Assembly (NCBI RefSeq): GCF_012847335.1
Contig: NZ_JABBDX010000001.1
Coordinates: forward strand, 496,001-560,000
Length of the DNA stretch: 64,000 bases
Direction of reading: 5' to 3'
Source of the DNA: Psychrobacter sp. MF31
Lineage (GTDB): Bacteria > Pseudomonadota > Gammaproteobacteria > Pseudomonadales > Moraxellaceae
Shown: in pieces, positions 9,633 to 19,213 of the stretch
Numbering within the stretch: position 1 is the stretch's first letter
Layout: the number at the start of each line of letters is the position of its first letter
Notes under the pieces: generated by a model
Seen by the model: the letters and a program-made list of their open reading frames with translations, nothing else
Database searches by the model: none
What the model was told of the DNA's origin: nothing
Program-made: the position numbers and the translations under genes

Positions 9633-11134
9633 TGCAACATCGTTATAAGCTTGGCGCGCTTTTATTATTGAGCGCTTTGGTCGCTTGTAGCGAGACGCCA
9701 GAGCCGCCATCTGAACCTAAAAAAGACGCTGCGATTGATATTGCACCTGATCCCATGCCGCCTTTAAATTTAAGCATCATTCCAGATACCAACCTAAATA
9801 CGAACAATGCCCCTGCTGCTATCGATTATATTATCGATGGTTCAGCAAGTATGTGCGGCTACTTTGATGCAAAGCTCGGTACAACCGAAAAAGCGCTTCC
9901 CATCACCAAGCTTGTCCAAGCCATCCAAGCGGTCATGCGAAGCAACGATCGGCTGCTGATTTTTATGCAGGACAAGTCGCCTGATAGCGCAACTTATTTG
10001 CCATTTGAGCAATTTGAAAATGCCTTGATGCAAGGCCACTGCAATTTAAACGGTCAATATACGCAGCTTGGGCTTATTTTAAAGGACTACCGAGAAGACC
10101 CCGAGCTGCAATCACGATCGGTTGCAATCATCTCCGACATGCATTTACTGCCTGCTGAGCGAACTCAATTTGAAACGCAATACGATCAGCTCCTGTCCAA
10201 CTACGTTTCGCCGAATAACGCAAGTATTGCGCTATCAAATGGCATTTTATCCCTGCGATCGCCCTTCGTTGGTCGATATTATACGGTAAATAACGACGTT
10301 AAAATGCTCGATCAGCTGCAAAAGCACGTTCACTTTTTTTGGTTTACCAAACAAAAAGCGGATGCCAAGCAAATTGAAGCGCTACAATTGCAGCTAAAAA
10401 ATGCACAAAATCAGTTTCCAGACAGCGTTGTCGCCCAAAGCGAATTTTTACCGCAAGTTAAGCTGTTGACCAATGAGGCAAAAAGTTATGACAGCTTTAG
10501 CTCGCCTGCGCCAATTATCAGCCCTAAAAATTTAATCGATTTGTCAGATCCTGATAAAAAACCTTTTATCAGCAGTTTTGAGTCAGGAGCGACGCTGAGC
10601 GAGGAACAAAAATACTGCTACAATTTAAGTTGGAATAATAAAGAAGACATCACTTTTTTTCCCTATCCCAATCCTAAAACCAATCGCGATAAAATCTGCC
10701 CTGACGGCGCACTATTTCGCTCAAAAACTGGCAGCACGCTTCGGTTAAATCTGCCGCTAGCATCAGGATATGACATTTCAGCAAAAAGCCCTAATACCGC
10801 TGATGTCCAAGACGGCTTTTTGTCTGTTCCCATCGTCGGTGCTCAAAACGCCTGTATTGGCGTCAGCTCCGGAATGGGTGACTCACAAAAAAATGCTCAA
10901 GGAGTCACGCTACAATACGCGGCGGCAAGCAAGCCCATCAATACCAATTATTATTTAAGCTATGCCATTGAGCGCGATGGCTGCACCTCGGATTCGGATT
11001 GCTCAAACTTAAACGATAAGACTTTTCAGTTTGATCAGCTCATTGCCAGTCTTGCCAATCGCTCAAAACAGCAAATCGAAATGCTTTATCCTCGCAGCAT
11101 CGACATTAACTTAGTTTGTGATCCAAAGCTGTAA
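9632..11134 (+). CDS. VWA-type lipoprotein
   Basis: A 500-residue lipoprotein. The N terminus has a signal peptide with lipobox L-V-A-C (Cys19), then a proline/acidic linker. At residues 66-73 the strand IDYIIDGSAS ends in a D-x-S-x-S MIDAS motif, and VAIISDMH (164-171) supplies the second acidic metal-binding position, so a von Willebrand factor A domain is likely. VWA domains bind protein partners through a metal ion. Several cysteines in the C-terminal half suggest disulfides, in line with a periplasmic location. The residue after the lipidated Cys is Ser, which favours outer-membrane sorting under the E. coli Lol rule. The start overlaps the previous stop (TAATG). In this operon it is the only product expected to act wholly outside the cytoplasm. 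Confidence 0.75.
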   Translation: MQHRYKLGALLLLSALVACSETPEPPSEPKKDAAIDIAPDPMPPLNLSIIPDTNLNTNNAPAAIDYIIDGSASMCGYFDAKLGTTEKALPITKLVQAIQAVMRSNDRLLIFMQDKSPDSATYLPFEQFENALMQGHCNLNGQYTQLGLILKDYREDPELQSRSVAIISDMHLLPAERTQFETQYDQLLSNYVSPNNASIALSNGILSLRSPFVGRYYTVNNDVKMLDQLQKHVHFFWFTKQKADAKQIEALQLQLKNAQNQFPDSVVAQSEFLPQVKLLTNEAKSYDSFSSPAPIISPKNLIDLSDPDKKPFISSFESGATLSEEQKYCYNLSWNNKEDITFFPYPNPKTNRDKICPDGALFRSKTGSTLRLNLPLASGYDISAKSPNTADVQDGFLSVPIVGAQNACIGVSSGMGDSQKNAQGVTLQYAAASKPINTNYYLSYAIERDGCTSDSDCSNLNDKTFQFDQLIASLANRSKQQIEMLYPRSIDINLVCDPKL

Positions 11135-11144
11135 GGAGAGTATC

Positions 11145-12167
11145 ATGGAAATATTCTTTCAGCTAACCGTGAACCAACCAGCTTTTGAAGCATTTCAAAA
11201 CAACTGTTTCCTTATTTTAGAAAAAGGTAGATCAGCTGATTTTGATAAGATTCCGCTGAACCTTAATGACAGCTCAACAAGTGATTTTGGTCTTCAGCTC
11301 ACAAGTTCTGAAACGCCTTCACCTGCCATTAGCGGCAGCCTTGATATTGACAAACTGTTAGAAAATGACGCAACCATTAGTGTTGTTTATTTATGGTCAT
11401 CATCAATTGAGCAAGAAAAGAGCTTTTTGCAAAAACTTTATATTAAAAGCAATCAGCCAATCTTGTTAAGATCTGATTTAACTTTCGAGCCTTTTGAAGG
11501 CTTGGCTCAAATTTATCCAAAGGCGCGCGCCCCTAACTTTTCTTGTATTAAAAAGATGTTAGAAAATGCAGGTAACTTACCTACCGACATCATACCGCCC
11601 CAAGATTATGATTCAAATAAAGCAATCAAATATAAATACCAAGCGCTACCTGAAAATCTTTCAAATTTAGAAAGCACAAAAACAGAAAGCTTTAAATCAG
11701 AGAGTTCACGAATAAAAGATACGCAAACAAAAAGCCTCCAAAAAGAATATGAGCTAGAGCTTATCGACGATGAAGAAATTATCCCAACGGCTAAAGATTC
11801 AGTTTGGCAGGTATTTTCTATAAGGGATGTTGACAGTCTTTTAGAAGGCTTTCAAGAGTGGCTTAAGTCAGCAGGTCGAGGCAGCTTGGAGGACAGGCTT
11901 CCTGCAGACTTTATGGACAAAATGACGGATGATTATAAAATCGCCTTTTGGACAAGCGGTCAGGGCGTCAGCACGATGGTGCCTGACCTAAGCCCGCCGC
12001 GGCATACTTTTGTCTTAGGTATTTTACATTTAACAGAACATACGGGATTGGCTTATTGTATTCAAAAGCCAACCAGCTTAGATAAAATTTGGGCACATCA
12101 GCAATGGCACTATATCAAGGTCGTTGATAATAAAATCACTGAAGTTCGCCCTGTAGACAGATTCTGA
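11145..12167 (+). CDS. Soluble operon protein sharing its C-terminal domain with the coiled-coil protein
   Basis: A 340-residue protein with no signal peptide or membrane helix. Residues 1-140 form an unrecognised domain; 160-210 is a charged Ser/Lys/Glu-rich linker; 220-340 is the same domain as the C terminus of the product at 8538, with aligned FW..G.GV, GLAYC, KP.SL and IW..Q.W. The ATG at 11145 is used because AAGGAG lies 6 nt upstream; a GTG nine codons earlier would overlap the previous gene. It sits 10 nt after the VWA lipoprotein gene. The repeated domain suggests that the soluble and membrane-bound proteins bind the same partner or each other. The function is unknown. Confidence 0.65.
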   Translation: MEIFFQLTVNQPAFEAFQNNCFLILEKGRSADFDKIPLNLNDSSTSDFGLQLTSSETPSPAISGSLDIDKLLENDATISVVYLWSSSIEQEKSFLQKLYIKSNQPILLRSDLTFEPFEGLAQIYPKARAPNFSCIKKMLENAGNLPTDIIPPQDYDSNKAIKYKYQALPENLSNLESTKTESFKSESSRIKDTQTKSLQKEYELELIDDEEIIPTAKDSVWQVFSIRDVDSLLEGFQEWLKSAGRGSLEDRLPADFMDKMTDDYKIAFWTSGQGVSTMVPDLSPPRHTFVLGILHLTEHTGLAYCIQKPTSLDKIWAHQQWHYIKVVDNKITEVRPVDRF

Positions 12168-12208
12168 CCTACAATGAAAACAAAGCAGCTGAGCGGAAAC
12201 AAGCGATA

Positions 12209-13120
12209 ATGAGATTTAATTTACTTTTATATGTGGCAACTTTGGTCGATACGCTTGATGTCGATTATGGCATTTTTATTCAGCATCATTTGATGGATGA
12301 TCCGAACATCAATCTTGATTATTTTGATTTTAGCAAAATCAATCCTGAAACTTATGCGTTAGATATTGTCGAAAAAAATCCCGTCACCCCACAAGTTCGG
12401 CGCAACTGTTTAGTAGAAGGATTTACGCTAAATAGCTACCTAACTTTAGATTTAGATCGCGACTTTAACCGCAACATTCATGCTGATGACGTCCGGCAAA
12501 TTTTTATTTGTTTTAAAAATCGCAGCACAGATCCCATCGATGCGTTTATTCGCTTAACAAAAGACCACGATATCACCGATTATCAAATTCATAATAACTT
12601 GATTTTTTTTAGACTTTGGGTTGCCCCAGAGTTGACCATCAATAACGATACTGAATTCAATATTGCTAAAATCAACTATTCAAATTTCGAATATTTTTGC
12701 GAAACGATAAAATCACAGCTCAATCAGCAGTGGCATGCTGTTTTAAATGAGAAACGCCATCTTAGCAAAGCTAAGTTAACACCCGATCAAAAAGTCAATC
12801 AGGTCACGATCAACGACACGCCACCTGAAACTGAGACACAAAATCCTGTTAAACTTACAGACATCTACTCTCAGTATCAAGCATCCGAATCACCCGTCTC
12901 TGTCATTCCTATTGCTGATGTCTATAAAGAAAAAAATACCGCTGAGCCTACTGACGATTGGTTAGAATCGCAAAGAGAGGGCGCACAAAACAGCTTAGCA
13001 GTTAAAAGCAGATCAAACTTAGCCACTAAGCCAAAAAAGAATGCGCGATTTTGGCCGCTTATGGGATATTTATTATTATTTCTCGTTTTATCCTCATTTT
13101 TTGAAGGCTTATTTAGTTAG
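12209..13120 (+). CDS. Tail-anchored protein of unknown function, last gene of the operon
   Basis: A 303-residue protein. Residues 1-180 form a compact domain rich in Asp, Asn and aromatic residues with no signal peptide; 185-275 is a polar, probably disordered linker; the last ~20 residues (about 282-300, after KPKKNARFW) form a single membrane helix. Basic residues directly before the helix place the bulk of the protein in the cytoplasm, so it is tail-anchored in the inner membrane. It could dock the soluble components at the membrane. It starts 41 nt after the previous gene with only a weak ribosome-binding site. No family recognised and no terminator found after the stop. Confidence 0.6.
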   Translation: MRFNLLLYVATLVDTLDVDYGIFIQHHLMDDPNINLDYFDFSKINPETYALDIVEKNPVTPQVRRNCLVEGFTLNSYLTLDLDRDFNRNIHADDVRQIFICFKNRSTDPIDAFIRLTKDHDITDYQIHNNLIFFRLWVAPELTINNDTEFNIAKINYSNFEYFCETIKSQLNQQWHAVLNEKRHLSKAKLTPDQKVNQVTINDTPPETETQNPVKLTDIYSQYQASESPVSVIPIADVYKEKNTAEPTDDWLESQREGAQNSLAVKSRSNLATKPKKNARFWPLMGYLLLFLVLSSFFEGLFS

Positions 13121-13164
13121 CTATTTTAAGTGTGTTTTGGCCAGTTCTGCCATTTAAGCTTAAT

Positions 13165-13797
13165 TTAGACGATCGCTGCCAGTGCCTCATGCTTAAGCCC
13201 TATTGCGCAAGGTACGCCGTTTTTATCGACTTCCTTAACCACTAACGACCACTCCTCATTAACAACGATTTTATCGCCAGCAACTGGAGACGTTGCCACA
13301 TTTGCCATCACAAATTCAGCCACCGTTTGCTGCCAAATACTTGGTGCTTTGGGGTTGCCAAGCTGTTTGGCTTCAGCTTTTTTTAAGTCCGCAAAAAACG
13401 GCAAATCGCCCAATTTAACGTTGGGTGACAGCAGCCAATCGCCGTAAAAATCCTCAATGGCGTGCTTATCAAGCTTGGTATCATTAAAAATCTGCGCAAT
13501 TTGCCGAGCATAATCACCGCGCATGGCATACCAAACAATATCACCAAATTGCAGTAGCGTATCCGCCTCAACTTTTACCAATCGACCGCTGCGAGCTAAG
13601 GCAAATACCGCAATTTCATCAGAGCTAATCCGCTTTGAAATCGCTCTTGGATGCCGCCCCATAGCAAACGCGCCAGCTTTAACTTCAAACTCATAAAGGG
13701 TAATGCTTGCGGTATCCGACATCCAAACTTCGTGCTCCTCTTTGGGGTCATTGTTGGTTAGAATGCGAACTTTGAACCAACTGTGTTGATTTTGCGT
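13165..13797 (-). pseudogene. C-terminal remnant of a K+/H+ antiporter of the NhaP2/CvrA type
   Basis: The readable part (185 residues from an ATG at 13722) resembles only the cytoplasmic tail of NhaP2/CvrA antiporters: an RCK_C/TrkA-C-like region (ITLYEFEV to the GDIVWYAMRG segment) and a CorC/HlyC-like end (EEWSLVVKEVDKNG, AIGLKHE). The transmembrane transporter half is absent. The frame stays open 24 codons upstream of the ATG with matching character (FKVRILTNN, then EEHEVWM) and then hits TAA at 13798-13800, where sequence similarity to an unrelated porin tail begins. This looks like a deletion junction rather than a short intact gene. A stand-alone RCK-like regulator is the alternative. 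Confidence 0.65.
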
Positions 13798-13988
13798 TTA
13801 ACAACGAATTTGATAATGTTAAAAACAGCATCCACTTCAACCCACAGATCAAATACAACATCCAGCCAGTGATTGGTATTGATAATCGCCTAGAAGTAGG
13901 TGTTGAATACGACTATTGGAAAAACAAATTTGATATTAATGATGTGGATCAAAACGCGGTTGCTGCGTTGATTAAATATCATTTCTAA
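13776..13988 (+). pseudogene. C-terminal remnant of an outer-membrane channel (Tsx/OmpK-like)
   Basis: The plus-strand frame from just after a TGA at 13773 to TAA at 13986 encodes about 70 residues with alternating beta-strand pattern: DFAFNNEFDN, then IDNRLEVGVEYDYW, and a final strand VAALIKYHF. A terminal Phe after an aromatic/hydrophobic strand is the outer-membrane beta-barrel assembly signal, and the YDYWKNKF and KYHF pieces recall nucleoside channels of the Tsx/OmpK group. There is no start codon with ribosome-binding site and the rest of the barrel is missing. It abuts the antiporter remnant on the opposite strand near 13785-13800. Family assignment is tentative; the barrel tail itself is clear. 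Confidence 0.55.
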
Positions 13989-14013
13989 TTTTGAAAATAC
14001 TTTGCAAAAAGTA

Positions 14014-14041
14014 TTGACACCTTTAGAAAAGCGCGTGTAAT
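14014..14041 (+). promoter_or_regulatory. Strong sigma-70-type promoter for the truncated tRNA-Gly
   Basis: TTGACA at 14014-14019 is a perfect -35 box, followed after 16 bp by TGTAAT at 14036-14041 (one mismatch to TATAAT). It lies about 30 bp before the tRNA-like sequence, as expected for a stable RNA promoter. Confidence 0.6.
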
Positions 14042-14069
14042 ACGCCTTCATCATCTGACGATGACTTAA

Positions 14070-14652
<583 letters not shown>

Positions 14653-14829
14653 AAGAGCACTCCTTGCGCTTAGTCATGGTGGCTGCCTTATTTGACTAGC
14701 ACCGCTTAATCCAGTCGATTTTTAGTATGCCCTTAACATATCTTAAAGTCATCACCATTACTTTAGTGAAACCGATAACTTTTGTAGCCCTAAAGTCTTT
14801 AGCCATGCTTTAATAGGATGACAATCGAA

Positions 14830-17800
14830 CTATCTGACTTGATCCCAAAGTTTGCTAAGCCGCTTTTGCGATACCGCGCCGCGCGTTTTCATAGGCTGGG
14901 CAAACAGCTGAATCCGAAACTCCTCAACCATCCAGCGGTAATCGCTGATCGCCTCAAGACTTGCCCGCCCCGCCAAGCGCTCCATGTGCTCATCGAGCTG
15001 ATAAACGCCTTCCAAATCGGCATCCAAATTGTGCTCCAAGCGCTCAAGGCGAATCTCAAGCGCCTCCAAATAGCGCGGATATTGCTGCCAGTGGCTATAA
15101 TCCATCCGGTAAACAAAGTCGGCTAAGTGCAAATCCTCAAGCTGATCTTCAATATCATCAATCGACTCACCAAAAATCTCGCGATCCAGCATAAGTAGCC
15201 CTTGGCGGATGCGCTGCCAACGGGTGTAAACGGTTTTGAGCGTTTTAATCACTTGCTGACCGACCAATAAAAACTGGCTTAATACGGCGTCACAAGTTTT
15301 AGTAAATTCCGCTGGCGTTAACGGCAACTCTTCTGCCAAATTAACTGCTATTTTATCCGCACTTTCCGGCAAATCGCTGCTGTGGTCAAATAAAATATAA
15401 TGCTCCTCTAAAGTGGCATCAAGAGCGGCATCAATCACCACGGTTTTAAGCGCTTCCATATCGCCAAGCGGCGCAAACGCAAGCTTAAAAGCTTTGTCGA
15501 TTTGACTGGTCAGCTGTTTTTTTCGAGCCCCAAGTTTCAGTTTAATCAGTGTGAGTACGCCAATTCGGTGCGCTTGCAAGGCGGCGGTGACATCGGTAAA
15601 TTGATGAATACTGACCGCACTACCTTCGCTGTCGGCAACGAGCGCGGCAAATTCTTTCACCACCACGCCAGCATGATGGCGGTTTTTACTAAAGGCAAAA
15701 TGCTCAGGGAAGCTAGTGTGCGCCCCTTGCTGCTCATTGACCGCTTGCCGAGTCTCACTGGCATGACGGATTTGCAGCGTAGGCAAGTCGCGACCTTTTT
15801 CAATCAAGCGGTTTTTTTCATCAACGACGCAGATTTGCGGCTGTAAATACCGATCAATCGTTGACGGATTAAAGCTTTCAGGCGTTACCGCCATCACGCC
15901 ACGGCGATGCAGCGCTTGCGTTAACTGCTTTAACAGCCCTTGCGAGGCGTTCGGATCAAGCTCATCAAACAGGCTGTCGGCGGTATCTGGAATCGGCACA
16001 ATTTGACGGCGAATGTCTTTGGGCAACGATTTTAACAATTGCAACACCAATTCAAAGCGCCATCCCGGAACACCCCAAAGCAGCTCAACGGCATCCAATT
16101 GCGGCAAGGCAACAAGTGGCACGCGAATGCTCACACCATCATCATCGCTTGCTGGGTCAAATACGTAGCTCAGCGGCAATTTTAAATCGCCCAATTGCCA
16201 AACTTCGGGAAAATCGCCCGTCGTTGGCGCTTGGCTGTTCATCACATCATCATCGGTGAAAAACAGATAATAGCTGTCGGTTTTTTCAACTTCCGCGCGC
16301 CAATCCTCAAAGGCTTTTCGGCTAGCAATATTTTCAGGGATTTTTTTATCGTAAAACTGGTACAGCGCCTCTTCATCAACCAATAAATCTCGGCGGCGAA
16401 GCTTATCTTCAATGCGCTCAACGTGGGCAATTTTGTCCAAATTGTGCTGTAAAAATGGCGCTTGCCGACCAAAGTTTCCAGTTACTAAGCCATCACGGAT
16501 AAAAATTTCGCGGGCTTCCGTTAAATTAACCTGCTCATAATTGGTCAATTGCTTACTGATAATAATCAAGCCAAACAAGCTGATTTGCGCGTAAGCTTTA
16601 ACGCGACCGGTTTTTTTCGACCAATGCGGCTCAAAATAGTGGTATTTAAGCAAATCACTAGCCGCTGAAATAATCCATTCCGGCTCAATTTTGGCAACCG
16701 TTCGCATAAACACTTGCGAGGTTTCGACCATTTCAAACGCCATCACCCAAGATGGAACTTGTTTAAAGACAGTACTTGCCGGAAAAATTTTAGCTTTTTG
16801 CTGACGCGCTGCTAGATATTCACCGCGATTTTCGGTTTTATGGGCAATAATAGACAGCAAGCCCGTCAATAATGCTCGATGCAAGTTGGCATATTTGACC
16901 GCCTTCATCGCCTCCTCGTCCATGGCATCGGTTACTTTTGCCGCTTTATTATTTTTATCAATGAGCTGCAATTCGCTCATCATTTGCTCAAGCTGGCGGT
17001 GCGTTTGTTGCCATTCGCGAAGCCTTGGGAAGCTTAAATAATGCTTTTTAGCAAATTGTTTGCGCTGATTTCCGGACAGTTTATTGCCGTCCTCATCTTT
17101 TTCAAACAGCGCTTTCCAAAGGTTTAAATAAAATAAAAAGTCCGAATCTTCACCGCGAAACAGCGCGTGTTTTTGGTCGGCTTGGGTTCGCTTATTTGCC
17201 GGTCGCTCGCGCGGGTCTTGAACGGCTAATGCGGCGACCACAATGAGCATTTCACGGATGCAATCAAAGTCATATCCGGCAACGAGCATTCGCGCAAGGC
17301 GTGGGTCAATGGGCATCCGCGCCATTTGCTGACCGATTTTGGTAAGCTGAACGCTACTTTTATTTGAGCGCGCAGCAGGCTTATCACCAAGAGCACCAAG
17401 CTCGTTAAGCAGCTTTTGACCGTCGCTAACCAATCGCGTGTCCGGCGGCTCGATAAAATCAAAGTCATCAACTTGACCCAATCGCAAGTTTGCCATTTGT
17501 AAAATGACCGACGCCAAATTGGTTCGTAAAATCTCAGGCTCGGTAAATTCAGGACGACCGGAAAAGTCCTCCTCGCTATAAAGACGAATACAAACACCGG
17601 GCGCAACCCGACCACAGCGACCTTTGCGCTGATTTGCTGCCGCTTGCGAAATCGCTTCAATCGGCAAGCGCTGAACCCGCGAGCGGTAAGAGTAGCGCGA
17701 AATCCGCGCAAATCCTAAATCAATGACGTAGCGAATCCCCGGAACGGTCAGCGCCGTTTCGGCAACGTTGGTGGCAATGACAATGCGTCTGCCGCGACCA

Positions 17801-18993
17801 GAGGGCTGAAAAATGCGCTGCTGTTCGGCAAAACTTTGCCGCGCAAATAATGGCAATACTTCAGTATGCTTAGGACCATGACGCTCAAGCACCTCTTGCA
17901 GCTCGCGAATTTCAGCTTCGGTTGCCGCAAAAATCAAAATATCGGCTTGGTCAGGGTGACCTTTGCTGTGCGCGTCGTTAAAGCACTCCTCAACGGCAGC
18001 AACTACCGCTCGCGGCAGATTTTCTTCAAAGTCATCAAAGCTGTCATCGTCCGAGCTTGCTACCGGCTCATCGGTCAGCGGTCGATAGCGAACCTCAACC
18101 GGATAGCTGCGACCCTCGACATTAAAAATTGGCGCCGGAATTTGCCGCTTGAGCTTTGGATCATAATGGCTAAAATACTCGCTAAAGCGCGCCGTATCGA
18201 GCGTCGCTGAGGTGATAATCACCTTTAAATCAGGGCGTTTTGGCAAAATTTGCTTTAAATAGCCCATGATAAAGTCAATGTTTAAGCTGCGCTCGTGTGC
18301 CTCATCGATGATAATAGTGTCATATTTAGATAAAAAGCGGTCATGACCAAGCTCGGCAAGCAAAATCCCATCGGTCATGAGTTTTACAATCGAGTCACTT
18401 GAGCCTTGCTCGTTAAAGCGAACCTTAAAGCTGACCGTTTGCCCAAGCGGCTCGCCAAGCTCTTCGGCAATTCGGTTGGCAACGCTTCTTGCCGCAAGTC
18501 GCCTTGGCTGAGTATGACCAATTTGTCCTGTCACGCCGCGACCTGCCAGCATGGCAAGTTTGGGCAACTGAGTGGTTTTCCCAGAACCGGTTTCCCCTGC
18601 TACGATAATCACCTGATGGTCAATAATGGCTTGAACCAAATCATCGGCACGCAAACTTACCGGCAAATCCATGTTCAGCTTTGCCGCAAGATTTTCAGGA
18701 ATGCTATCGATTCGTGCTTGAACTGCGGTTTGCGAGCGCGTCTGAATTTTGGCAAATTGTGATTGCTTTTTTTCAAGCTCGTCCGCTAGCTTTTTGCTGT
18801 TGCTTGGATTTTTGCGAATTTGCTGATTGAGCTTACTAATATCGCGCTCAAGTCTTGAAAGATAATGTTTGTCTTTGGCAAGGACGAGCATGTTCACAAG
18901 GTCGTTAGTCGTCTCATCTTGTTGGTTTGTATGCTGTTGATAAGCCGTTAAAGTATCGTTTTGGTTTGGTGTTGGGCTAGAAATATTGGTCAT
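14830..18993 (-). CDS. hrpA: ATP-dependent RNA helicase HrpA (DEAH box)
   Basis: A 1387-residue cytoplasmic helicase; the length fits long HrpA (about 1300). Motifs in order are GETGSGKTTQ (Walker A), TQPRR, the DEAH box in IIIDEAHERS, SATLDT (motif III) and QRKGRCGRVAPG (motif VI), then HA2 and OB-fold regions and the long HrpA-specific C-terminal extension. HrpA acts in mRNA processing and in resolving collided ribosomes in E. coli. An N-terminal charged stretch (residues 20-90) precedes the helicase core. It stands alone on the minus strand, and its 3' end lies next to the scar of broken genes. Confidence 0.95.
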   Translation of the reverse strand: MTNISSPTPNQNDTLTAYQQHTNQQDETTNDLVNMLVLAKDKHYLSRLERDISKLNQQIRKNPSNSKKLADELEKKQSQFAKIQTRSQTAVQARIDSIPENLAAKLNMDLPVSLRADDLVQAIIDHQVIIVAGETGSGKTTQLPKLAMLAGRGVTGQIGHTQPRRLAARSVANRIAEELGEPLGQTVSFKVRFNEQGSSDSIVKLMTDGILLAELGHDRFLSKYDTIIIDEAHERSLNIDFIMGYLKQILPKRPDLKVIITSATLDTARFSEYFSHYDPKLKRQIPAPIFNVEGRSYPVEVRYRPLTDEPVASSDDDSFDDFEENLPRAVVAAVEECFNDAHSKGHPDQADILIFAATEAEIRELQEVLERHGPKHTEVLPLFARQSFAEQQRIFQPSGRGRRIVIATNVAETALTVPGIRYVIDLGFARISRYSYRSRVQRLPIEAISQAAANQRKGRCGRVAPGVCIRLYSEEDFSGRPEFTEPEILRTNLASVILQMANLRLGQVDDFDFIEPPDTRLVSDGQKLLNELGALGDKPAARSNKSSVQLTKIGQQMARMPIDPRLARMLVAGYDFDCIREMLIVVAALAVQDPRERPANKRTQADQKHALFRGEDSDFLFYLNLWKALFEKDEDGNKLSGNQRKQFAKKHYLSFPRLREWQQTHRQLEQMMSELQLIDKNNKAAKVTDAMDEEAMKAVKYANLHRALLTGLLSIIAHKTENRGEYLAARQQKAKIFPASTVFKQVPSWVMAFEMVETSQVFMRTVAKIEPEWIISAASDLLKYHYFEPHWSKKTGRVKAYAQISLFGLIIISKQLTNYEQVNLTEAREIFIRDGLVTGNFGRQAPFLQHNLDKIAHVERIEDKLRRRDLLVDEEALYQFYDKKIPENIASRKAFEDWRAEVEKTDSYYLFFTDDDVMNSQAPTTGDFPEVWQLGDLKLPLSYVFDPASDDDGVSIRVPLVALPQLDAVELLWGVPGWRFELVLQLLKSLPKDIRRQIVPIPDTADSLFDELDPNASQGLLKQLTQALHRRGVMAVTPESFNPSTIDRYLQPQICVVDEKNRLIEKGRDLPTLQIRHASETRQAVNEQQGAHTSFPEHFAFSKNRHHAGVVVKEFAALVADSEGSAVSIHQFTDVTAALQAHRIGVLTLIKLKLGARKKQLTSQIDKAFKLAFAPLGDMEALKTVVIDAALDATLEEHYILFDHSSDLPESADKIAVNLAEELPLTPAEFTKTCDAVLSQFLLVGQQVIKTLKTVYTRWQRIRQGLLMLDREIFGESIDDIEDQLEDLHLADFVYRMDYSHWQQYPRYLEALEIRLERLEHNLDADLEGVYQLDEHMERLAGRASLEAISDYRWMVEEFRIQLFAQPMKTRGAVSQKRLSKLWDQVR

Positions 18994-19213
18994 ATTTGCT
19001 TAGGCTATTTTTATTAAAGAATGTTTAAATTATGGGGGTAAAAGACCATAGATTCAAGCAAAAGCCATCATTGACCACCAAGCTTTTAAGCCAATCGTTG
19101 AGTTATTTTTTGACTATAATGCTTATAAATTGTATGGTCATCTCTCCAAGAACAATTACAAAACCATTCGTTTAACTTATTTTATCTTCTTTCCTTTTAA
19201 AAGGCTTTTCTTA

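Noticed and set aside
3331-13120. Calling the tubulin/actin-type operon a phage-defence or secretion system
   Set aside because: No nuclease, pore, secretin or mobility gene is present. The sequence supports only an envelope-linked NTPase system.
13165-13722. A short intact RCK/CorC-domain regulator
   Set aside because: The frame continues upstream of its ATG with antiporter-like residues and no ribosome-binding site supports the ATG, so a truncated antiporter is more likely.
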